Shown piece by piece: positions 8,976 to 20,131 of a stretch of 64,000 nucleotides of DNA. The notes under the pieces were generated by a model. The model had not been told where the DNA came from, made no database searches, and saw nothing but the letters and a program-made list of their open reading frames with translations. Position 1 is the stretch's first letter. Each line of letters begins with the position of its first letter. The stretch lies in the NCBI RefSeq assembly GCF_004799755.1, contig NZ_SLUB01000005.1, positions 1 through 64,000 on the forward strand, in the 5' to 3' direction. The translations under genes and the position numbers were made by a program. The DNA is from Bacillus timonensis (GTDB lineage Bacteria > Bacillota > Bacilli > Bacillales > Bacillaceae_L).

Positions 8976-9605
8976 ATGACCGACAAACTAACGATAGCGA
9001 TGCCGAAGGGACGAATTTTTGAAGAAGCGGCACAGCTTTTACTAAAAGCAGGCTACAAGCTTCCTCCTGAGTTTGAGGATTCAAGAAAATTAATTATCGA
9101 CGTGCCTGACGAGCCATTTCGATTCATGCTTGCCAAGCCAATGGATGTCACCACATATGTGGAGCATGGTGTGGCAGACCTTGGAATTGCCGGTAAAGAC
9201 GTTATGCTTGAAGAAGAGCGCGATGTATATGAAGTGCTTGATTTACAAATTAGTCAATGTTATCTCGCGGTTGCAGGGTTAACTGATGTGAAAGTGAAAG
9301 GTGTTGCACCTAAAATTGCGACTAAATATCCAAACGTCGCCTCTAGTTACTTTCGTGAAAATGGGGAACAGGTGGAAATCATTAAATTGAACGGTTCCAT
9401 TGAACTTGCTCCTTTAATCGGATTGGCGGACCGAATTGTGGATATTGTATCAACTGGACGCACCTTGAAGGAAAATGGATTGGTTGAGCTTGAACATATT
9501 GCGGACATCACTTCACGCCTTATCGTGAATCCAGTGAGCTATCGCTTAAAGGATCAGCAAATCGACGAAATTGTGGAGCGTCTATCCAAAGTCGTATCAC
9601 AATAA
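8976..9605 (+). CDS. hisG: ATP phosphoribosyltransferase catalytic subunit HisG (short form)
   Basis: Short-form HisG of 209 residues without the C-terminal regulatory domain, so it depends on HisZ. It joins ATP and PRPP to phosphoribosyl-ATP. Visible motifs are the N-terminus [14 protein letters not shown] and the PRPP loop region [16 protein letters not shown] near the C-terminus. The ATG directly follows the hisZ stop codon, and its ribosome site AAGGAGGAAG is inside the end of hisZ. Confidence 0.96.
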   Translation: MTDKLTIAMPKGRIFEEAAQLLLKAGYKLPPEFEDSRKLIIDVPDEPFRFMLAKPMDVTTYVEHGVADLGIAGKDVMLEEERDVYEVLDLQISQCYLAVAGLTDVKVKGVAPKIATKYPNVASSYFRENGEQVEIIKLNGSIELAPLIGLADRIVDIVSTGRTLKENGLVELEHIADITSRLIVNPVSYRLKDQQIDEIVERLSKVVSQ

Positions 9606-9625
9606 GTAGAAAGGACCGACACAGC

Positions 9626-10891
9626 ATGCGAATAGAACGTGTAACCAACACTGTTTCACTGAAGCGGACCATTGATAGTGGGACTGAGGAACAGAGAAAA
9701 GCAGTTTTAGAGATACTTGCTCAAGTACAAAAGGAAGGGGACAACGCCCTTCGATCTTATACGGAAAAATTTGATGGTGTTTTTCTTAATGAGTTTAAAG
9801 TCACAGATTCAGACTTCAAAGACGCCTATGCCAAATTAGACGAGAATATGGTGCAAATTATTAAAGAAGCAGCGGAAAATATTCGAGATTATCACAGTCG
9901 CCAGACCAGGCAATCATGGATGACGATGAAGGATAATGGCACGATTCTTGGTCAAAAAATAACTCCACTTGATGCGGTTGGTGTGTATGTACCAGGTGGG
10001 AAAGCGGCCTATCCATCATCCGTGCTAATGAATGTCATCCCAGCACAGGTTGCAGGTGTGGAGCGAATCGTGATGGTATCACCACCAGGTAAGGACGGTA
10101 CTATTCCTGCAGGAGTACTTGTTGCAGCGGATATCTTAGGTGTTAAAGAAATCTATAAGGTTGGCGGTGCTCAGGCTGTTGGCGCCTTGGCATTTGGAAC
10201 TGAAACGATCCAGCCTGTTGATAAAATTGTCGGCCCTGGAAATATATTTGTCGCGTTAGCAAAGCGTGAGGTTTATGGGAATGTGGATATCGACATGATT
10301 GCAGGACCAAGCGAGATCGTCGTGTTAGCAGATGAAACAGCTCTTCCAAACGAAGTTGCAGCTGACCTTTTATCCCAAGCTGAACATGATGAGCGGGCAT
10401 CAAGTATTCTTGTAACGCCTTCAATGGAGCTAGCTGAATCTGTTGCAGTAGAAGTTGAAAGACAATTATTGCTCCTACCTCGTGAGGCGATTGCAAGAGC
10501 TTCTATCAATGACTTTGGTGCGATATATGTCACTAATGATGTAGAGGAAGCCATTAGGGTTGTAAATGAGCTTGCACCAGAGCATCTAGAAATCATGACG
10601 AAGGATCCTATGGAGAAAGTCGGAAAAATCAAGCACGCTGGTGCTATTTTTATCGGTCGTTATAGCTCAGAGCCTGTTGGTGATTATTTCGCTGGTCCAA
10701 ACCATGTCCTTCCGACTAACGGAACAGCACGTTTTTCAAGCCCTTTAAGTGTGGATGATTTTACGAAAAAATCCACCATCATTTCATATAGCAAACAAGC
10801 AATTAAAGATAACGCTCCAAAGATTGCGGCTTTCGCAAGACTAGAAGGGTTGGAAGCACACGCGAGAGCAGTTGAGGAACGATTAAAATAA
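9626..10891 (+). CDS. hisD: Histidinol dehydrogenase
   Basis: Protein of 421 residues that oxidises L-histidinol twice to L-histidine with NAD, using Zn. The HisD signature [18 protein letters not shown] and the metal/catalytic region [18 protein letters not shown] are present, as is [16 protein letters not shown]. It follows hisG after 20 bases with an AGAAAGGA ribosome site. An 88-base gap with DnaA-box-like words separates it from hisB, unlike the tight packing of the other his genes. Confidence 0.96.
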   Translation: MRIERVTNTVSLKRTIDSGTEEQRKAVLEILAQVQKEGDNALRSYTEKFDGVFLNEFKVTDSDFKDAYAKLDENMVQIIKEAAENIRDYHSRQTRQSWMTMKDNGTILGQKITPLDAVGVYVPGGKAAYPSSVLMNVIPAQVAGVERIVMVSPPGKDGTIPAGVLVAADILGVKEIYKVGGAQAVGALAFGTETIQPVDKIVGPGNIFVALAKREVYGNVDIDMIAGPSEIVVLADETALPNEVAADLLSQAEHDERASSILVTPSMELAESVAVEVERQLLLLPREAIARASINDFGAIYVTNDVEEAIRVVNELAPEHLEIMTKDPMEKVGKIKHAGAIFIGRYSSEPVGDYFAGPNHVLPTNGTARFSSPLSVDDFTKKSTIISYSKQAIKDNAPKIAAFARLEGLEAHARAVEERLK

Positions 10892-10913
10892 TTCACAAAA
10901 TTGAAGATTTACC

Positions 10914-10989
10914 TGTGGATTGTGTGGGTAATATTCCACCAAAACAAGTAATAATAAGCATTTATTAAGGATTATAAAATTGTGGATAA
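10914..10989 (-). promoter_or_regulatory. DnaA-box-like sites in the hisD-hisB gap
   Basis: TGTGGATAA at 10981-10989 is a perfect DnaA box on the minus strand, and TGTGGATTG at 10914-10922 is a one-mismatch copy. They lie in the only sizable gap within the his operon, just before the hisB ribosome site. Confidence 0.45.
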
Positions 10990-11003
10990 CGGTAGGTGTA
11001 ATC

Positions 11004-11591
11004 ATGACAAGACAAGCAAAAGTTGAACGTAAAACGAATGAAACAGATATAAGACTAGATTTTACAGTAGATGGGGAAGGAATTTCGAAGCTAGATACAG
11101 GAGTTCCGTTCATGTCCCATATGCTTGACCTTTTTACAAAGCACGGACATTTTAATCTGACAGTTGATGCAAACGGTGATACAGAAATTGATGACCACCA
11201 TACTACGGAGGATATTGGAATATGTTTAGGACAGGCCTTACGCGAAGCGCTAGGTGATAAAAAAGGAATCAAGCGCTACGGAAATGCATTTGTTCCAATG
11301 GATGAAGCACTTGCACAGGTTGTCATTGATCTTGGAAATCGCCCACATTTCGAATTAAAAGCGGAATTTCCAAGCTCTCGTGTTGGTACATTTGATACCG
11401 AACTCGTACATGAATTTTTATGGAAGTTTGCATTAGAGGCAAGAATCAACCTTCATGTCATTGTTCACTATGGTCACAACACACATCACATGATCGAGGC
11501 GATTTTTAAAGCATTAGGTCGTGCGTTAGATGAAGCAACTATAGTTGACCCACGCGTTAAGGGGGTCCCGTCAACGAAAGGGATGTTGTAG
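11004..11591 (+). CDS. hisB: Imidazoleglycerol-phosphate dehydratase
   Basis: Monofunctional HisB of 195 residues, catalysing dehydration of imidazoleglycerol phosphate to imidazoleacetol phosphate with Mn. The two metal-binding histidine clusters are visible: DDHHTTEDIGICLGQAL and HYGHNTHHMIEAIFKALGRAL. The ATG at 11004 is preceded by GGTAGGTGTAATC; the frame is open back to 10980 (TTG) but that end lies on a DnaA-box-like sequence and lacks a ribosome site. Confidence 0.95.
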   Translation: MTRQAKVERKTNETDIRLDFTVDGEGISKLDTGVPFMSHMLDLFTKHGHFNLTVDANGDTEIDDHHTTEDIGICLGQALREALGDKKGIKRYGNAFVPMDEALAQVVIDLGNRPHFELKAEFPSSRVGTFDTELVHEFLWKFALEARINLHVIVHYGHNTHHMIEAIFKALGRALDEATIVDPRVKGVPSTKGML

Positions 11592-12224
11592 ATGATCGGC
11601 ATAATTGATTACGGAATGGGAAATTTATACAGCGTTTCTAAGGCGCTTGAACGGATGAACCATGAATACTTTATTTCTAGTTCACCAGAAGAGCTCAGAA
11701 AAGCTGACGGCTTGATTTTACCAGGTGTGGGTTCCTTCAAGGATGCGATGGGAATTTTACATGAAAAAGGGTTAGTGAACTTTATAAAAGAATCCGTAGC
11801 AAAAGGGATACCTCTTCTGGGAATTTGTCTTGGTATGCAGCTATTGTTTGAAGAAAGCGAAGAAAATGGACTCACACAGGGACTTGGCTTATTAAAAGGG
11901 AGAATTACAAAATTTCCTGGAGTAACAGCAAGTGGAGAAACCTACAAGGTGCCACATATGGGCTGGAATGATCTTAATCTGATCAATCCTTCATCGCTTT
12001 TACAAAATATTGAGGGCGGACATGTCTATTTCGTTCACTCCTATTATGCGAAAACAGACAATGAAAATGTGCTCGCAAGTAGTACCTATGATGTAGAGGT
12101 TCCAGCTGTTGTTGGAAAAGGGAATGTGTTTGGAACCCAGTTTCATCCGGAAAAAAGCAGCGAACTAGGTTTGGAAATTCTCCAAAACTACGCTGCAATC
12201 GTGGAAAAGAAGGTGTCAATATGA
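11592..12224 (+). CDS. hisH: Imidazole glycerol phosphate synthase, glutaminase subunit HisH
   Basis: Class I glutamine amidotransferase of 210 residues. The nucleophile elbow [11 protein letters not shown] carries the catalytic Cys, and [13 protein letters not shown] carries the His-Glu pair. It produces ammonia that is channelled to HisF, encoded two genes downstream. The start is one base-pair step after the hisB stop (TAGATG), and the gene overlaps hisA by 4 bases (ATGA). Confidence 0.95.
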   Translation: MIGIIDYGMGNLYSVSKALERMNHEYFISSSPEELRKADGLILPGVGSFKDAMGILHEKGLVNFIKESVAKGIPLLGICLGMQLLFEESEENGLTQGLGLLKGRITKFPGVTASGETYKVPHMGWNDLNLINPSSLLQNIEGGHVYFVHSYYAKTDNENVLASSTYDVEVPAVVGKGNVFGTQFHPEKSSELGLEILQNYAAIVEKKVSI

Positions 12225-12955
12225 GTACTTTTACTGTTTATCCTGCAATCGACATGCGCGGCGGCAAATGCGTTCGCTTGCTTCAAGGGGATTATAATAA
12301 GGAGACCGTGTATGGTGATTCTCCATTCGATATGGCAAAAGCTTTTGCTGATGCAGGTGCAGAGTGGATTCATATGGTGGACTTAGACGGAGCAAAAGCC
12401 GGAAAGCGCGTGAATGACCAATATGTGCTTGAGGTTGCAAACAAGCTGGACGCAAAGGTTCAAATCGGGGGTGGCATTCGAACGGAAGAGGATGTTGCCT
12501 ATTATATTGAAAATGGCGTTGACCGTGTGATTTTAGGAAGTGCTGCCATTTCTAATCCTGAATTTGTAAAGGATATGCTTAAGAAATACAAAGAAAAAAT
12601 TGCAATCGGCATTGATGCAAAAGACGGTTATGTTGCAACGGAAGGATGGCTAAACACTTCTTCCGTAAAAGCGACTGATTTAGGTATCGAGCTCGCGAAT
12701 GCGGGGGCCGAAGTGTTTATTTTTACAGATATTGCAACCGACGGCATGCTCAGTGGGCCTAACATCGATGCGGTTGCAACACTTGCAGCTGCAACAGGTA
12801 AAAAAGTCATAGCTTCAGGTGGGGTTAGTTCTATCGAAGACCTTAAAGCACTTAGTAAGCTTGTGGAGCAAGGTGTTGCTGGCGCAATTGTTGGAAAAGC
12901 GATTTACACCAACCAATTTACCGTCCAAGAGGCACTCGAAGAGGTGAATGGCTAA
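12221..12955 (+). CDS. hisA: ProFAR isomerase HisA
   Basis: TIM-barrel of 244 residues with the N-terminus [19 protein letters not shown], an Asp in the first strand for catalysis and phosphate-binding motifs [11 protein letters not shown] and IASGGVSS. It isomerises the ProFAR aminoaldose to the ketose (Amadori rearrangement). Overlaps of 4 bases with hisH and 1 base with hisF show translational coupling. Confidence 0.96.
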   Translation: MSTFTVYPAIDMRGGKCVRLLQGDYNKETVYGDSPFDMAKAFADAGAEWIHMVDLDGAKAGKRVNDQYVLEVANKLDAKVQIGGGIRTEEDVAYYIENGVDRVILGSAAISNPEFVKDMLKKYKEKIAIGIDAKDGYVATEGWLNTSSVKATDLGIELANAGAEVFIFTDIATDGMLSGPNIDAVATLAAATGKKVIASGGVSSIEDLKALSKLVEQGVAGAIVGKAIYTNQFTVQEALEEVNG

Positions 12956-13713
12956 TGATCACAAAACGTATTATTCCATGCTTAGATGTAAAGGATGGTC
13001 GAGTAGTAAAAGGCATCCAATTTGTTGGGCTTCGAGATGCAGGTGATCCTGTTGAACTGGCAAAGTTCTATGATTCCGAAGGTGCAGATGAATTGGTTTT
13101 CTTAGATATTTCAGCTTCTCATGAGGGGCGAAAAACGATGGTTGAGGTTGTTGAAAAAGTCGCTGCAGAGCTTGCGATTCCTTTTACAGTAGGAGGAGGA
13201 ATTAATTCCTTAGAGGATATGAAAAAAATCCTTCGTGCAGGCGCTGACAAGGTTTCACTGAATACCGCAGCTGTCACAAACCCAGACCTAATTAAAGAAG
13301 GAGCAGAATTTTTCGGCTCTCAATGTATCGTTGTTGCAATCGATGCAAAATATGATGAGGGACTTGGCAGCTGGCGAGTATACACACATGGTGGCCGTAA
13401 CGCAACCGAATGGGAGGTCGTCGCTTGGGCACAGGAAGCAGTAAAACGTGGTGCTGGTGAGATCTTATTAACGAGCATGGACGATGATGGCAGCAAGGAT
13501 GGCTTCAATCTAAAAGTAACACGACGAGTCAGTGAAGCTGTTTCCGTACCAGTCATTGCTTCAGGTGGTGCTGGAAATGCCGAGCATTTTGTCCGTGCCT
13601 TTAATGAAGGTAAAGCGGATGCGGCATTAGCGGCAAGTATTTTTCACTATAAAGAAACATCTGTAAAAGAGGTTAAAAACGTTTTAAAAGAGAAAGGGGT
13701 CAATGTCCGATGA
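12955..13713 (+). CDS. hisF: Imidazole glycerol phosphate synthase cyclase subunit HisF
   Basis: TIM-barrel of 252 residues, paralogous to HisA, with the start [20 protein letters not shown], catalytic aspartates in strand 1 (CLDV) and strand 5 ([10 protein letters not shown]), and phosphate loops VGGGINS and ASGGAGN. With HisH it makes imidazole glycerol phosphate and AICAR. It overlaps hisA by 1 base and hisI by 4. Confidence 0.96.
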   Translation: MITKRIIPCLDVKDGRVVKGIQFVGLRDAGDPVELAKFYDSEGADELVFLDISASHEGRKTMVEVVEKVAAELAIPFTVGGGINSLEDMKKILRAGADKVSLNTAAVTNPDLIKEGAEFFGSQCIVVAIDAKYDEGLGSWRVYTHGGRNATEWEVVAWAQEAVKRGAGEILLTSMDDDGSKDGFNLKVTRRVSEAVSVPVIASGGAGNAEHFVRAFNEGKADAALAASIFHYKETSVKEVKNVLKEKGVNVR

Positions 13714-14330
13714 ACACACCAGACATTAAATTCGATGAAAAGGGACTTGCTCCAGCGATTGTCCAGGATGCTGTTAGCAAAGAGGTTTTAACGCTTGCCT
13801 ATATGAATGAGGAATCACTACGTAAATCCATTGAAACACGCGAAACATGGTTTTATAGCCGTTCACGTCAAGAGCTTTGGCACAAAGGAGAAACCTCCGG
13901 AAATACCCAAAAGATTATCGATTTAAAATATGATTGTGACAAGGATGCCATTCTTGTATTAGTTGAGCCAGCAGGACCTGCTTGTCACACAGGCAGCTAC
14001 ACATGTTTTAGTGAATCTTTATTAGGAGAAGCAAAAGGAGTAGCTTCTGACCGTTTCGCTATCTTGAATGAACTTGAAAAAGTAATTGCAGAGCGCGAAG
14101 CAGAAATGCCAGAGGGAGCATATACGACATACCTGTTTGATAAAGGAGTCGACAAGATCCTGAAAAAAGTAGGTGAGGAAGCTTCCGAGGTGATCATTGC
14201 AGCCAAGAATCGCAGTCATGAAGAATTAAAATGGGAAGCTTCAGACCTCATTTATCACTTACTTGTCTTACTTCGTGAACAAAAGCTTCCACTTGATGAA
14301 GTATTGTCTGTTTTACAAAAAAGAAGATGA
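13710..14330 (+). CDS. hisI: Bifunctional phosphoribosyl-AMP cyclohydrolase / phosphoribosyl-ATP pyrophosphohydrolase
   Basis: Fusion protein of 206 residues. The HisI domain (about 1-110) has the metal-binding motifs [24 protein letters not shown] as separate Asp and Cys clusters. The HisE domain (about 115-206) has [22 protein letters not shown]. It catalyses steps 2 and 3 of the pathway. It ends the operon, and a weak terminator with a DnaA box in its loop follows. Confidence 0.95.
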   Translation: MNTPDIKFDEKGLAPAIVQDAVSKEVLTLAYMNEESLRKSIETRETWFYSRSRQELWHKGETSGNTQKIIDLKYDCDKDAILVLVEPAGPACHTGSYTCFSESLLGEAKGVASDRFAILNELEKVIAEREAEMPEGAYTTYLFDKGVDKILKKVGEEASEVIIAAKNRSHEELKWEASDLIYHLLVLLREQKLPLDEVLSVLQKRR

Positions 14331-14340
14331 TGATTTCATA

Positions 14341-14370
14341 GGGTACTTATCCACAATAAGTATCCTTTTC
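14341..14370 (+). terminator. Likely terminator of the his operon
   Basis: GGGTACTTAT (14341-14350) pairs with ATAAGTATCC (14356-14365) around CCACA, followed by TTTTC. The left arm and loop make up a perfect DnaA box, so the two functions overlap here. Confidence 0.6.
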
Positions 14371-14529
14371 TAAGACTCTATTTTACTGTAATGTGAATAA
14401 CTTATCCCCTACATCCACAATACCTACCATCCGAACCGAATTTCAGTGCATATCTTATCTGAATACAGTAAACACTTCAGATTATTCACATAAAATGAAA
14501 GGTTGTCCACATTATTCACATTGTCCACA
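14347..14529 (+). promoter_or_regulatory. DnaA-box cluster between hisI and yvcD
   Basis: Perfect TTATCCACA at 14347-14355, TGTGAATAA at 14392-14400, TTATTCACA at 14482-14490, and three head-to-tail 9-mers TTGTCCACA, TTATTCACA, TTGTCCACA that abut exactly from 14503 to 14529 (one base shared at 14511-14512 border). The region 14331-14645 otherwise shows only an AT-rich stretch with a TATACT word before yvcD. An open frame at 14393-14614 here has no coding character. Confidence 0.6.
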
Positions 14530-14645
14530 AAATACCATTGCAGAGGTTTTGTTTTTAACCAAGCACCCCCTATATTTAAAGCACTTATATATGTTATACT
14601 ACGTTGGGAAATAATTTTATTCGGATTTATTTATGGAGGACCCCG

Positions 14646-16136
14646 ATGGAAAAACAAAACGTAAAAGATAGACAACATGCAACAAAGATTATTCCGTTTA
14701 TCCAGACGGGAGAATATTATTTTAAAAAAGGATTAAAGACGTATCGACAGCATGATATATATAAGTCGATAAAGCATTTTAAACGTGCGATTGAGCTTGA
14801 ACCGAACGAGCCGATGTTTTTATGCCAACTATCGGTTGCACTGACTGAAATCGGTGACTATGTCCTATCAAATCAATATCTTACTAAAATCATAGATGAG
14901 CCCAAATTCGATATGCCTGAGTGCTATTATTTCAAGGCTAACAATTATGCGCATTTAGGCTTGTTCCAAGAGGCAGCAAAACATGCAGAATGGTATTTAG
15001 AGCGGGAACCTGACGGTGATTTTGTTGAAGATGCCGAAGATTTGCTTGACCTATTACGTCTTGAAGAAGATGACGATGAGGTTTCCGCAAACCATCAGGA
15101 TGAACTTATTGTGAAACAGGAACATGCACGTGAATTCCTTGAAACAGGGAGATTGGACGAGGCGGTGACCCTTTTAAAAGAAATCATTCGTGAGTATCCT
15201 GAATTTTGGTCTGCTTATAATAATTTGGCACTTGCTTATTTTTATTCAGGTGATGTGGAAAATGCCTCTGAGATCTTAGATGAGGTTTTAAGTAAGAACC
15301 CTGGAAATCTACATGCGCTTTGTAATTCTCTTGTGTTTTTATATTACCAACGTAAAAATCAACAGGTAAAAGAGTTAACGAGACGATTATCATTCATTCA
15401 ACCTATGTTGTTTGAACACCGTTATAAACTAGGGGCGACCTTTGGGCTTATCGGCAGACATGATCTTGCCTATAAATGGTTACGTAATTTACAGCGGAGC
15501 GGTTTTGAAGGCGATGAAACCTTTTATTATTGGCTTTCCTATTCTGCTTATTTTACAAAGCATTTTGATGTTGCTAAAAATGCGTGGAAGCGAGTACTCG
15601 AGGAAAATCCAAGTAAAAAGGGTTCAGCACCTTGGGAATCTGACTCCACAAAGCCAATAAGTGACGTGCTCGATCGTTGGTTGACCGGTGATTTTATTGA
15701 GGAACGCTTATATGGCTTATTTTTAGCAAGCAAAACAAACTCAGCCTTGGCACGTAAAGATCTAAAGCATATTCAATTTCATGCGACGCTTGAACAGGAA
15801 TTTGCAAATTACGTTTTGGCTAAGAAGAAAAAATCGGAAAAAATACCGTCTTACATTATTGATGGATATAATATTGCAGACACCTTATTTACACAAAATA
15901 AACATGATGATTCTGCAAATGAAGAACTGTACTTAACATGGTTAATGATTTACGATGAGGCAGTTAAGCGTCAGTTTAATGTGTCAAATTGGCAGGCATG
16001 GGCTGCTGCAACAGAATACATTTGGCGTAATCACGTGTCCCGAACCATTACTCAACAACAGGTTGCGGAAAAGTATAAAATTTCGAAGGCAACTGTCATG
16101 AAGTATGTAAAATTTGTTAAAGAACTCCTACATTGA
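14646..16136 (+). CDS. yvcD: TPR-repeat protein YvcD with C-terminal HTH
   Basis: Soluble protein of 496 residues. Tetratricopeptide repeats are seen at about 25-130 (for example YRQHDIYKSIKHFKRAIELEPNEP in two parts) and 150-300 (RLDEAVTLLKEIIREYPEFWSAYNNLALAY). The last 50 residues, TITQQQVAEKYKISKATVMKYV, look like a helix-turn-helix. The function is unknown; it probably mediates protein contacts. The ATG at 14646 has GGAGG 8 bases upstream; the 14-residue extension from 14604 has none. The B. subtilis homologue is in the same neighbourhood near trxB. Confidence 0.85.
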   Translation: MEKQNVKDRQHATKIIPFIQTGEYYFKKGLKTYRQHDIYKSIKHFKRAIELEPNEPMFLCQLSVALTEIGDYVLSNQYLTKIIDEPKFDMPECYYFKANNYAHLGLFQEAAKHAEWYLEREPDGDFVEDAEDLLDLLRLEEDDDEVSANHQDELIVKQEHAREFLETGRLDEAVTLLKEIIREYPEFWSAYNNLALAYFYSGDVENASEILDEVLSKNPGNLHALCNSLVFLYYQRKNQQVKELTRRLSFIQPMLFEHRYKLGATFGLIGRHDLAYKWLRNLQRSGFEGDETFYYWLSYSAYFTKHFDVAKNAWKRVLEENPSKKGSAPWESDSTKPISDVLDRWLTGDFIEERLYGLFLASKTNSALARKDLKHIQFHATLEQEFANYVLAKKKKSEKIPSYIIDGYNIADTLFTQNKHDDSANEELYLTWLMIYDEAVKRQFNVSNWQAWAAATEYIWRNHVSRTITQQQVAEKYKISKATVMKYVKFVKELLH

Positions 16137-16182
16137 GCATATTAATAGCGGATTTTGTCAGGATTTTATAGGATAGGGGTAG

Positions 16183-17181
<999 letters not shown>

Positions 17182-17188
17182 TATAAAG

Positions 17189-17221
17189 AAATCGTCATCC
17201 CTATGGATGGCGGTTTTTTTG
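17189..17221 (+). terminator. Terminator of trxB
   Basis: ATCGTCATCC pairs with GGATGGCGGT (two G-U pairs) around CTAT and is followed by TTTTTT. Confidence 0.8.
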
Positions 17222-17235
17222 TGTTTTTTAGCCAA

Positions 17236-17253
17236 TTGGCACGGTATTTGCAT
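17236..17253 (+). promoter_or_regulatory. Sigma-54 promoter P1 (amidohydrolase-potD1)
   Basis: TTGGCAC-GGTAT-TTGCAT. The GG and GC doublets are 10 bases apart as the -24/-12 class requires, and it matches the consensus almost perfectly. It lies directly after the trxB terminator. No copy of the enhancer palindrome was seen nearby. Confidence 0.85.
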
Positions 17254-17355
17254 ATTTAATTGACGATGAGTTTAGTCTTTTAAAGGAGGAGAGTGCTAAA
17301 ACCGCAGATAGAAGATTACACGCCACTTGTTATTTTTTTGAGGGGGGATTGCGGC

Positions 17356-19005
17356 TTGTACGCAGATATCATTATTAAAGGTAATGCCATTTTTACCGGG
17401 AATGAGTCTAATCCAATAATGGGAGCAGTCGTTATCAAAAACGATCAAATCCAGTGTGTGGATGAGAGTGAAAACGCAAACGATTATATAGGACCACAGA
17501 CAAAGGTTATTCATGCAGAAGATAAGCTTGTTTTACCTGGATTTCATGATTTTCATCTTCACCTTGTATTAGGGAGTATGTTTAGCGAGTTCACCACACT
17601 AACAGATTGCTCATCAGAATCAGAAGCTGTTCAAAAAATCTATCATTATGCAAAGGAGAATCCTAATGAACCTTGGGTATTAGGATTTGGCTGGCATCAT
17701 GTGCGTTGGCCAGGGAAAAAAACACCAACCCGCCATTCCCTTGATCAACTTATCCCGAATCGTCCAGTGTTCCTGTTGAATGAAGAAGCACATAGTGCAT
17801 GGGTAAACTCAGAAGCTCTTAACGTTTTAAATATAACAAAAGATACAAAAGATCCTCCATTTGGTTTGATTGAAAAAGATCAAAATGGAGAACCTACTGG
17901 TTTTTTGTATGAAACCGCCGTAAAGCTTGTTGCAGAAAAAGCCTATCAATTCTCAGATGAAAAACAGCGAAAATTAATGGATGTCTTTTTGAAAAAAGCT
18001 GCTTCCCATGGAATTACATCGGTAAGTGATATGCTTCCATTGCCAGGCTTTGAATTGGGATCTCCATCCTTTTATGCGACCTATGAAAAAGAAGGGAAAT
18101 TAACAACAAGAATACACTTCTTATCATCTCTCAATGGGGACTTATCAAAGGCGAAATCCTACCGTGAACTATACCAATCTGATAAATTACAGTTTTCCGG
18201 ATTAAAACAATTTATTGACGGCGTTCCAAATACGTACACAGGGTATTTAATTGAGCCGTATTCAGACCGACCTGAAACAAAAGGCGGCATTTTATTTGAA
18301 GAAGATACCTATATAAGATGGATTAAGGAAGCTGACAAGGAAGGCTTCCGTATTCGGCTACATGCCTGTGGCGATGGAGCAGTTAGGTTTGGACTTGATT
18401 GCTATGAAGCAGCACAGAAGCAAAATGGAATGCGAGACTCACGACATACGATTGAGCATATTGAGGTTATTCACCCGGATGATATAGAGCGTTTTGAAGA
18501 GCTTCAGGTCATTGCGTCGATACAACCTGAGCATATGAGTGCAGAATCAATGGAGGGGCATACATACCTTGATCGATTAGGCCCGGAACGATCTCGGTAT
18601 ACATGGCCAATTGGATCACTAAAAAGAAGTGGCGCACCCATTGCTTTTAGTAGTGACTATCCGGTTGTTGATCTGAATCCAATGATTGAAATCTACCGTG
18701 CTGTAACAAGAAGGAACGCTGATGGAACACCAGAAGATGGGTGGAATCCACAAGAAAAAATATCTCTTGCAGAAGCACTAAAGTTTTACACGAAAGCTCC
18801 TGCCTATGGAAATTTCCGAGAGGATGATTTAGGAACGCTCGAGGCTGGAAAAAAGGCAGATGTAATCATCTTAGATAGAAATCTTTTTTCAGTAGATGTG
18901 AAAGAGATTTTAGAAGCAAAGGTTGAAATGACAATAATGGATGGGAAAATTGTGTATATACGAGGACAAACAAAAAAAGCTGGAAGGGGCCATGTGGATG
19001 TATAA
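17356..19005 (+). CDS. YtcJ-like amidohydrolase family protein
   Basis: Metal-dependent hydrolase of about 549 residues. It has the HxH metal motif in PGFHDFHLHLVLG, then RLHACGDGA, the HTIEHIEV histidines and FSSDYPVVDLNP, in the order of the YtcJ/AepA branch of the amidohydrolase superfamily. These act on amide or related bonds; the substrate is unknown. Sigma-54 control and an 8-base overlap with potD1 suggest an acylated amine or polyamine-derived amide. The TTG at 17356 has AGGGGGG 8 bases upstream and fits the family N-terminus (YADIIIKGNAIFTG); a GTG at 17293 after AAAGGAGG is an in-frame alternative. Confidence 0.8.
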   Translation: MYADIIIKGNAIFTGNESNPIMGAVVIKNDQIQCVDESENANDYIGPQTKVIHAEDKLVLPGFHDFHLHLVLGSMFSEFTTLTDCSSESEAVQKIYHYAKENPNEPWVLGFGWHHVRWPGKKTPTRHSLDQLIPNRPVFLLNEEAHSAWVNSEALNVLNITKDTKDPPFGLIEKDQNGEPTGFLYETAVKLVAEKAYQFSDEKQRKLMDVFLKKAASHGITSVSDMLPLPGFELGSPSFYATYEKEGKLTTRIHFLSSLNGDLSKAKSYRELYQSDKLQFSGLKQFIDGVPNTYTGYLIEPYSDRPETKGGILFEEDTYIRWIKEADKEGFRIRLHACGDGAVRFGLDCYEAAQKQNGMRDSRHTIEHIEVIHPDDIERFEELQVIASIQPEHMSAESMEGHTYLDRLGPERSRYTWPIGSLKRSGAPIAFSSDYPVVDLNPMIEIYRAVTRRNADGTPEDGWNPQEKISLAEALKFYTKAPAYGNFREDDLGTLEAGKKADVIILDRNLFSVDVKEILEAKVEMTIMDGKIVYIRGQTKKAGRGHVDV

Positions 19006-20065
19006 GAAAACGAAAATAGTCGTAATTTCTTTTATTTTAATAGCATTGACATTTTTATCTGCTTGCGGAGGAAGTGAAGCTGGTGGAGCTAAGCAATCGG
19101 ATGAAAAGGTATTAAATTTATTCAACTGGGCGGAATATTTGCCACAAGAAGTGATCCAGCAATTTGAAAAGGAAACAGGAATAAAGGTAAATTATGATGC
19201 GTACTCAAGCAACGAGGAAATGATGGCAAAATTACAAGCTGGAAATACACAGTATGACATCGCTGTAGCCACAACATTTTTCGTTGATATTCTATTGAAA
19301 CAAGATTTAATCCAAAAAATCAATAAAGAAAATATCCCAAATGTCAAAAACTTAGATTCAACGTTTACGACAGCTGAATTTGATAAAGAGGGTGACTATT
19401 TCATTCCTTATCTTTGGGGTTCGGGGGTTTTATTTCAGAATACAGAACTTGTTGACTTTGAAATTAAAGGGTATGAAGATCTATTTCGGCCAGAACTTAA
19501 GGATAAGGTCGTTTTACCAGATGACCAACGAGGTGTAATTGGGCTAGCTCTTCAAATGCTAGGATATTCGATGAATACAACTGACGAAAAAGAATTAGAG
19601 GAAGCTAAAGAAAAACTTTTAGAGCTTCGTCCAAATATTAGGGCATTTAACACTGAACCCAAAACGATGATGATTGCTGGGGATGTTGCGGCAGGAATGG
19701 CATGGACAGCTGAAGTATTTAATGCGCAAAAAGAAAATCCGGCCATTGTTCCAATTATTCCTGAAGAAGGCTTAATGGTTTTCCATGACAATTTTGTTAT
19801 TCCAAAGGACGCACCGCATCTAGCAAATGCAGAAAAATTTATAGACTTCCTGTTACGACCTGAAATCAGTAAATTAATTTCGACAACATATCCCTACGGA
19901 AATCCAAATGTGGAGGCCTATAAATTGCTTCCCGAGGACTTGAAGAATAATAAAGTTGTGTATCCAGATCTTGACCAAGTTACAAATGTACAACAAGCGC
20001 TTGATATTGGAGAGGCAACACAACTATATGATCGGATTTACAGTGAACTAAAAGCAGGAAATTAA
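18998..20065 (+). CDS. potD: Spermidine/putrescine-binding lipoprotein PotD (copy 1)
   Basis: Extracellular solute-binding lipoprotein of 355 residues for an ABC importer. A signal peptide ends in the lipobox LSAC with the lipidated Cys at about 23. The PotD family pattern follows: VLNLFNWAEYLPQEVIQQFE, GIKVNYDAYSSNEEM, and the C-terminal YPYGNPNVEAYKLLP. The ATG at 18998 has GGAAGGGG 8 bases upstream; an ATG at 18992 is only 2 bases from it. It overlaps the amidohydrolase gene. A paralogue is encoded at 29149. Whether it prefers spermidine, putrescine or agmatine cannot be read from sequence alone. Confidence 0.9.
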   Translation: MYKKTKIVVISFILIALTFLSACGGSEAGGAKQSDEKVLNLFNWAEYLPQEVIQQFEKETGIKVNYDAYSSNEEMMAKLQAGNTQYDIAVATTFFVDILLKQDLIQKINKENIPNVKNLDSTFTTAEFDKEGDYFIPYLWGSGVLFQNTELVDFEIKGYEDLFRPELKDKVVLPDDQRGVIGLALQMLGYSMNTTDEKELEEAKEKLLELRPNIRAFNTEPKTMMIAGDVAAGMAWTAEVFNAQKENPAIVPIIPEEGLMVFHDNFVIPKDAPHLANAEKFIDFLLRPEISKLISTTYPYGNPNVEAYKLLPEDLKNNKVVYPDLDQVTNVQQALDIGEATQLYDRIYSELKAGN

Positions 20066-20070
20066 TGGAT

Positions 20071-20107
20071 AAATGGTAGATTCCATCTCTGGGTCTACCA
20101 TTTTTTT
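20071..20107 (+). terminator. Terminator of the amidohydrolase-potD1 operon
   Basis: AAATGGTAGA pairs with TCTACCATTT across a 13-base loop, followed by a T run. Confidence 0.85.
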
Positions 20108-20131
20108 ATAAATCCTTCAAATGCTAGCGAA

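Noticed and set aside
14393-14614. 73-residue open frame between hisI and yvcD
   Set aside because: It covers the DnaA-box cluster, has no ribosome site and no protein-like composition.
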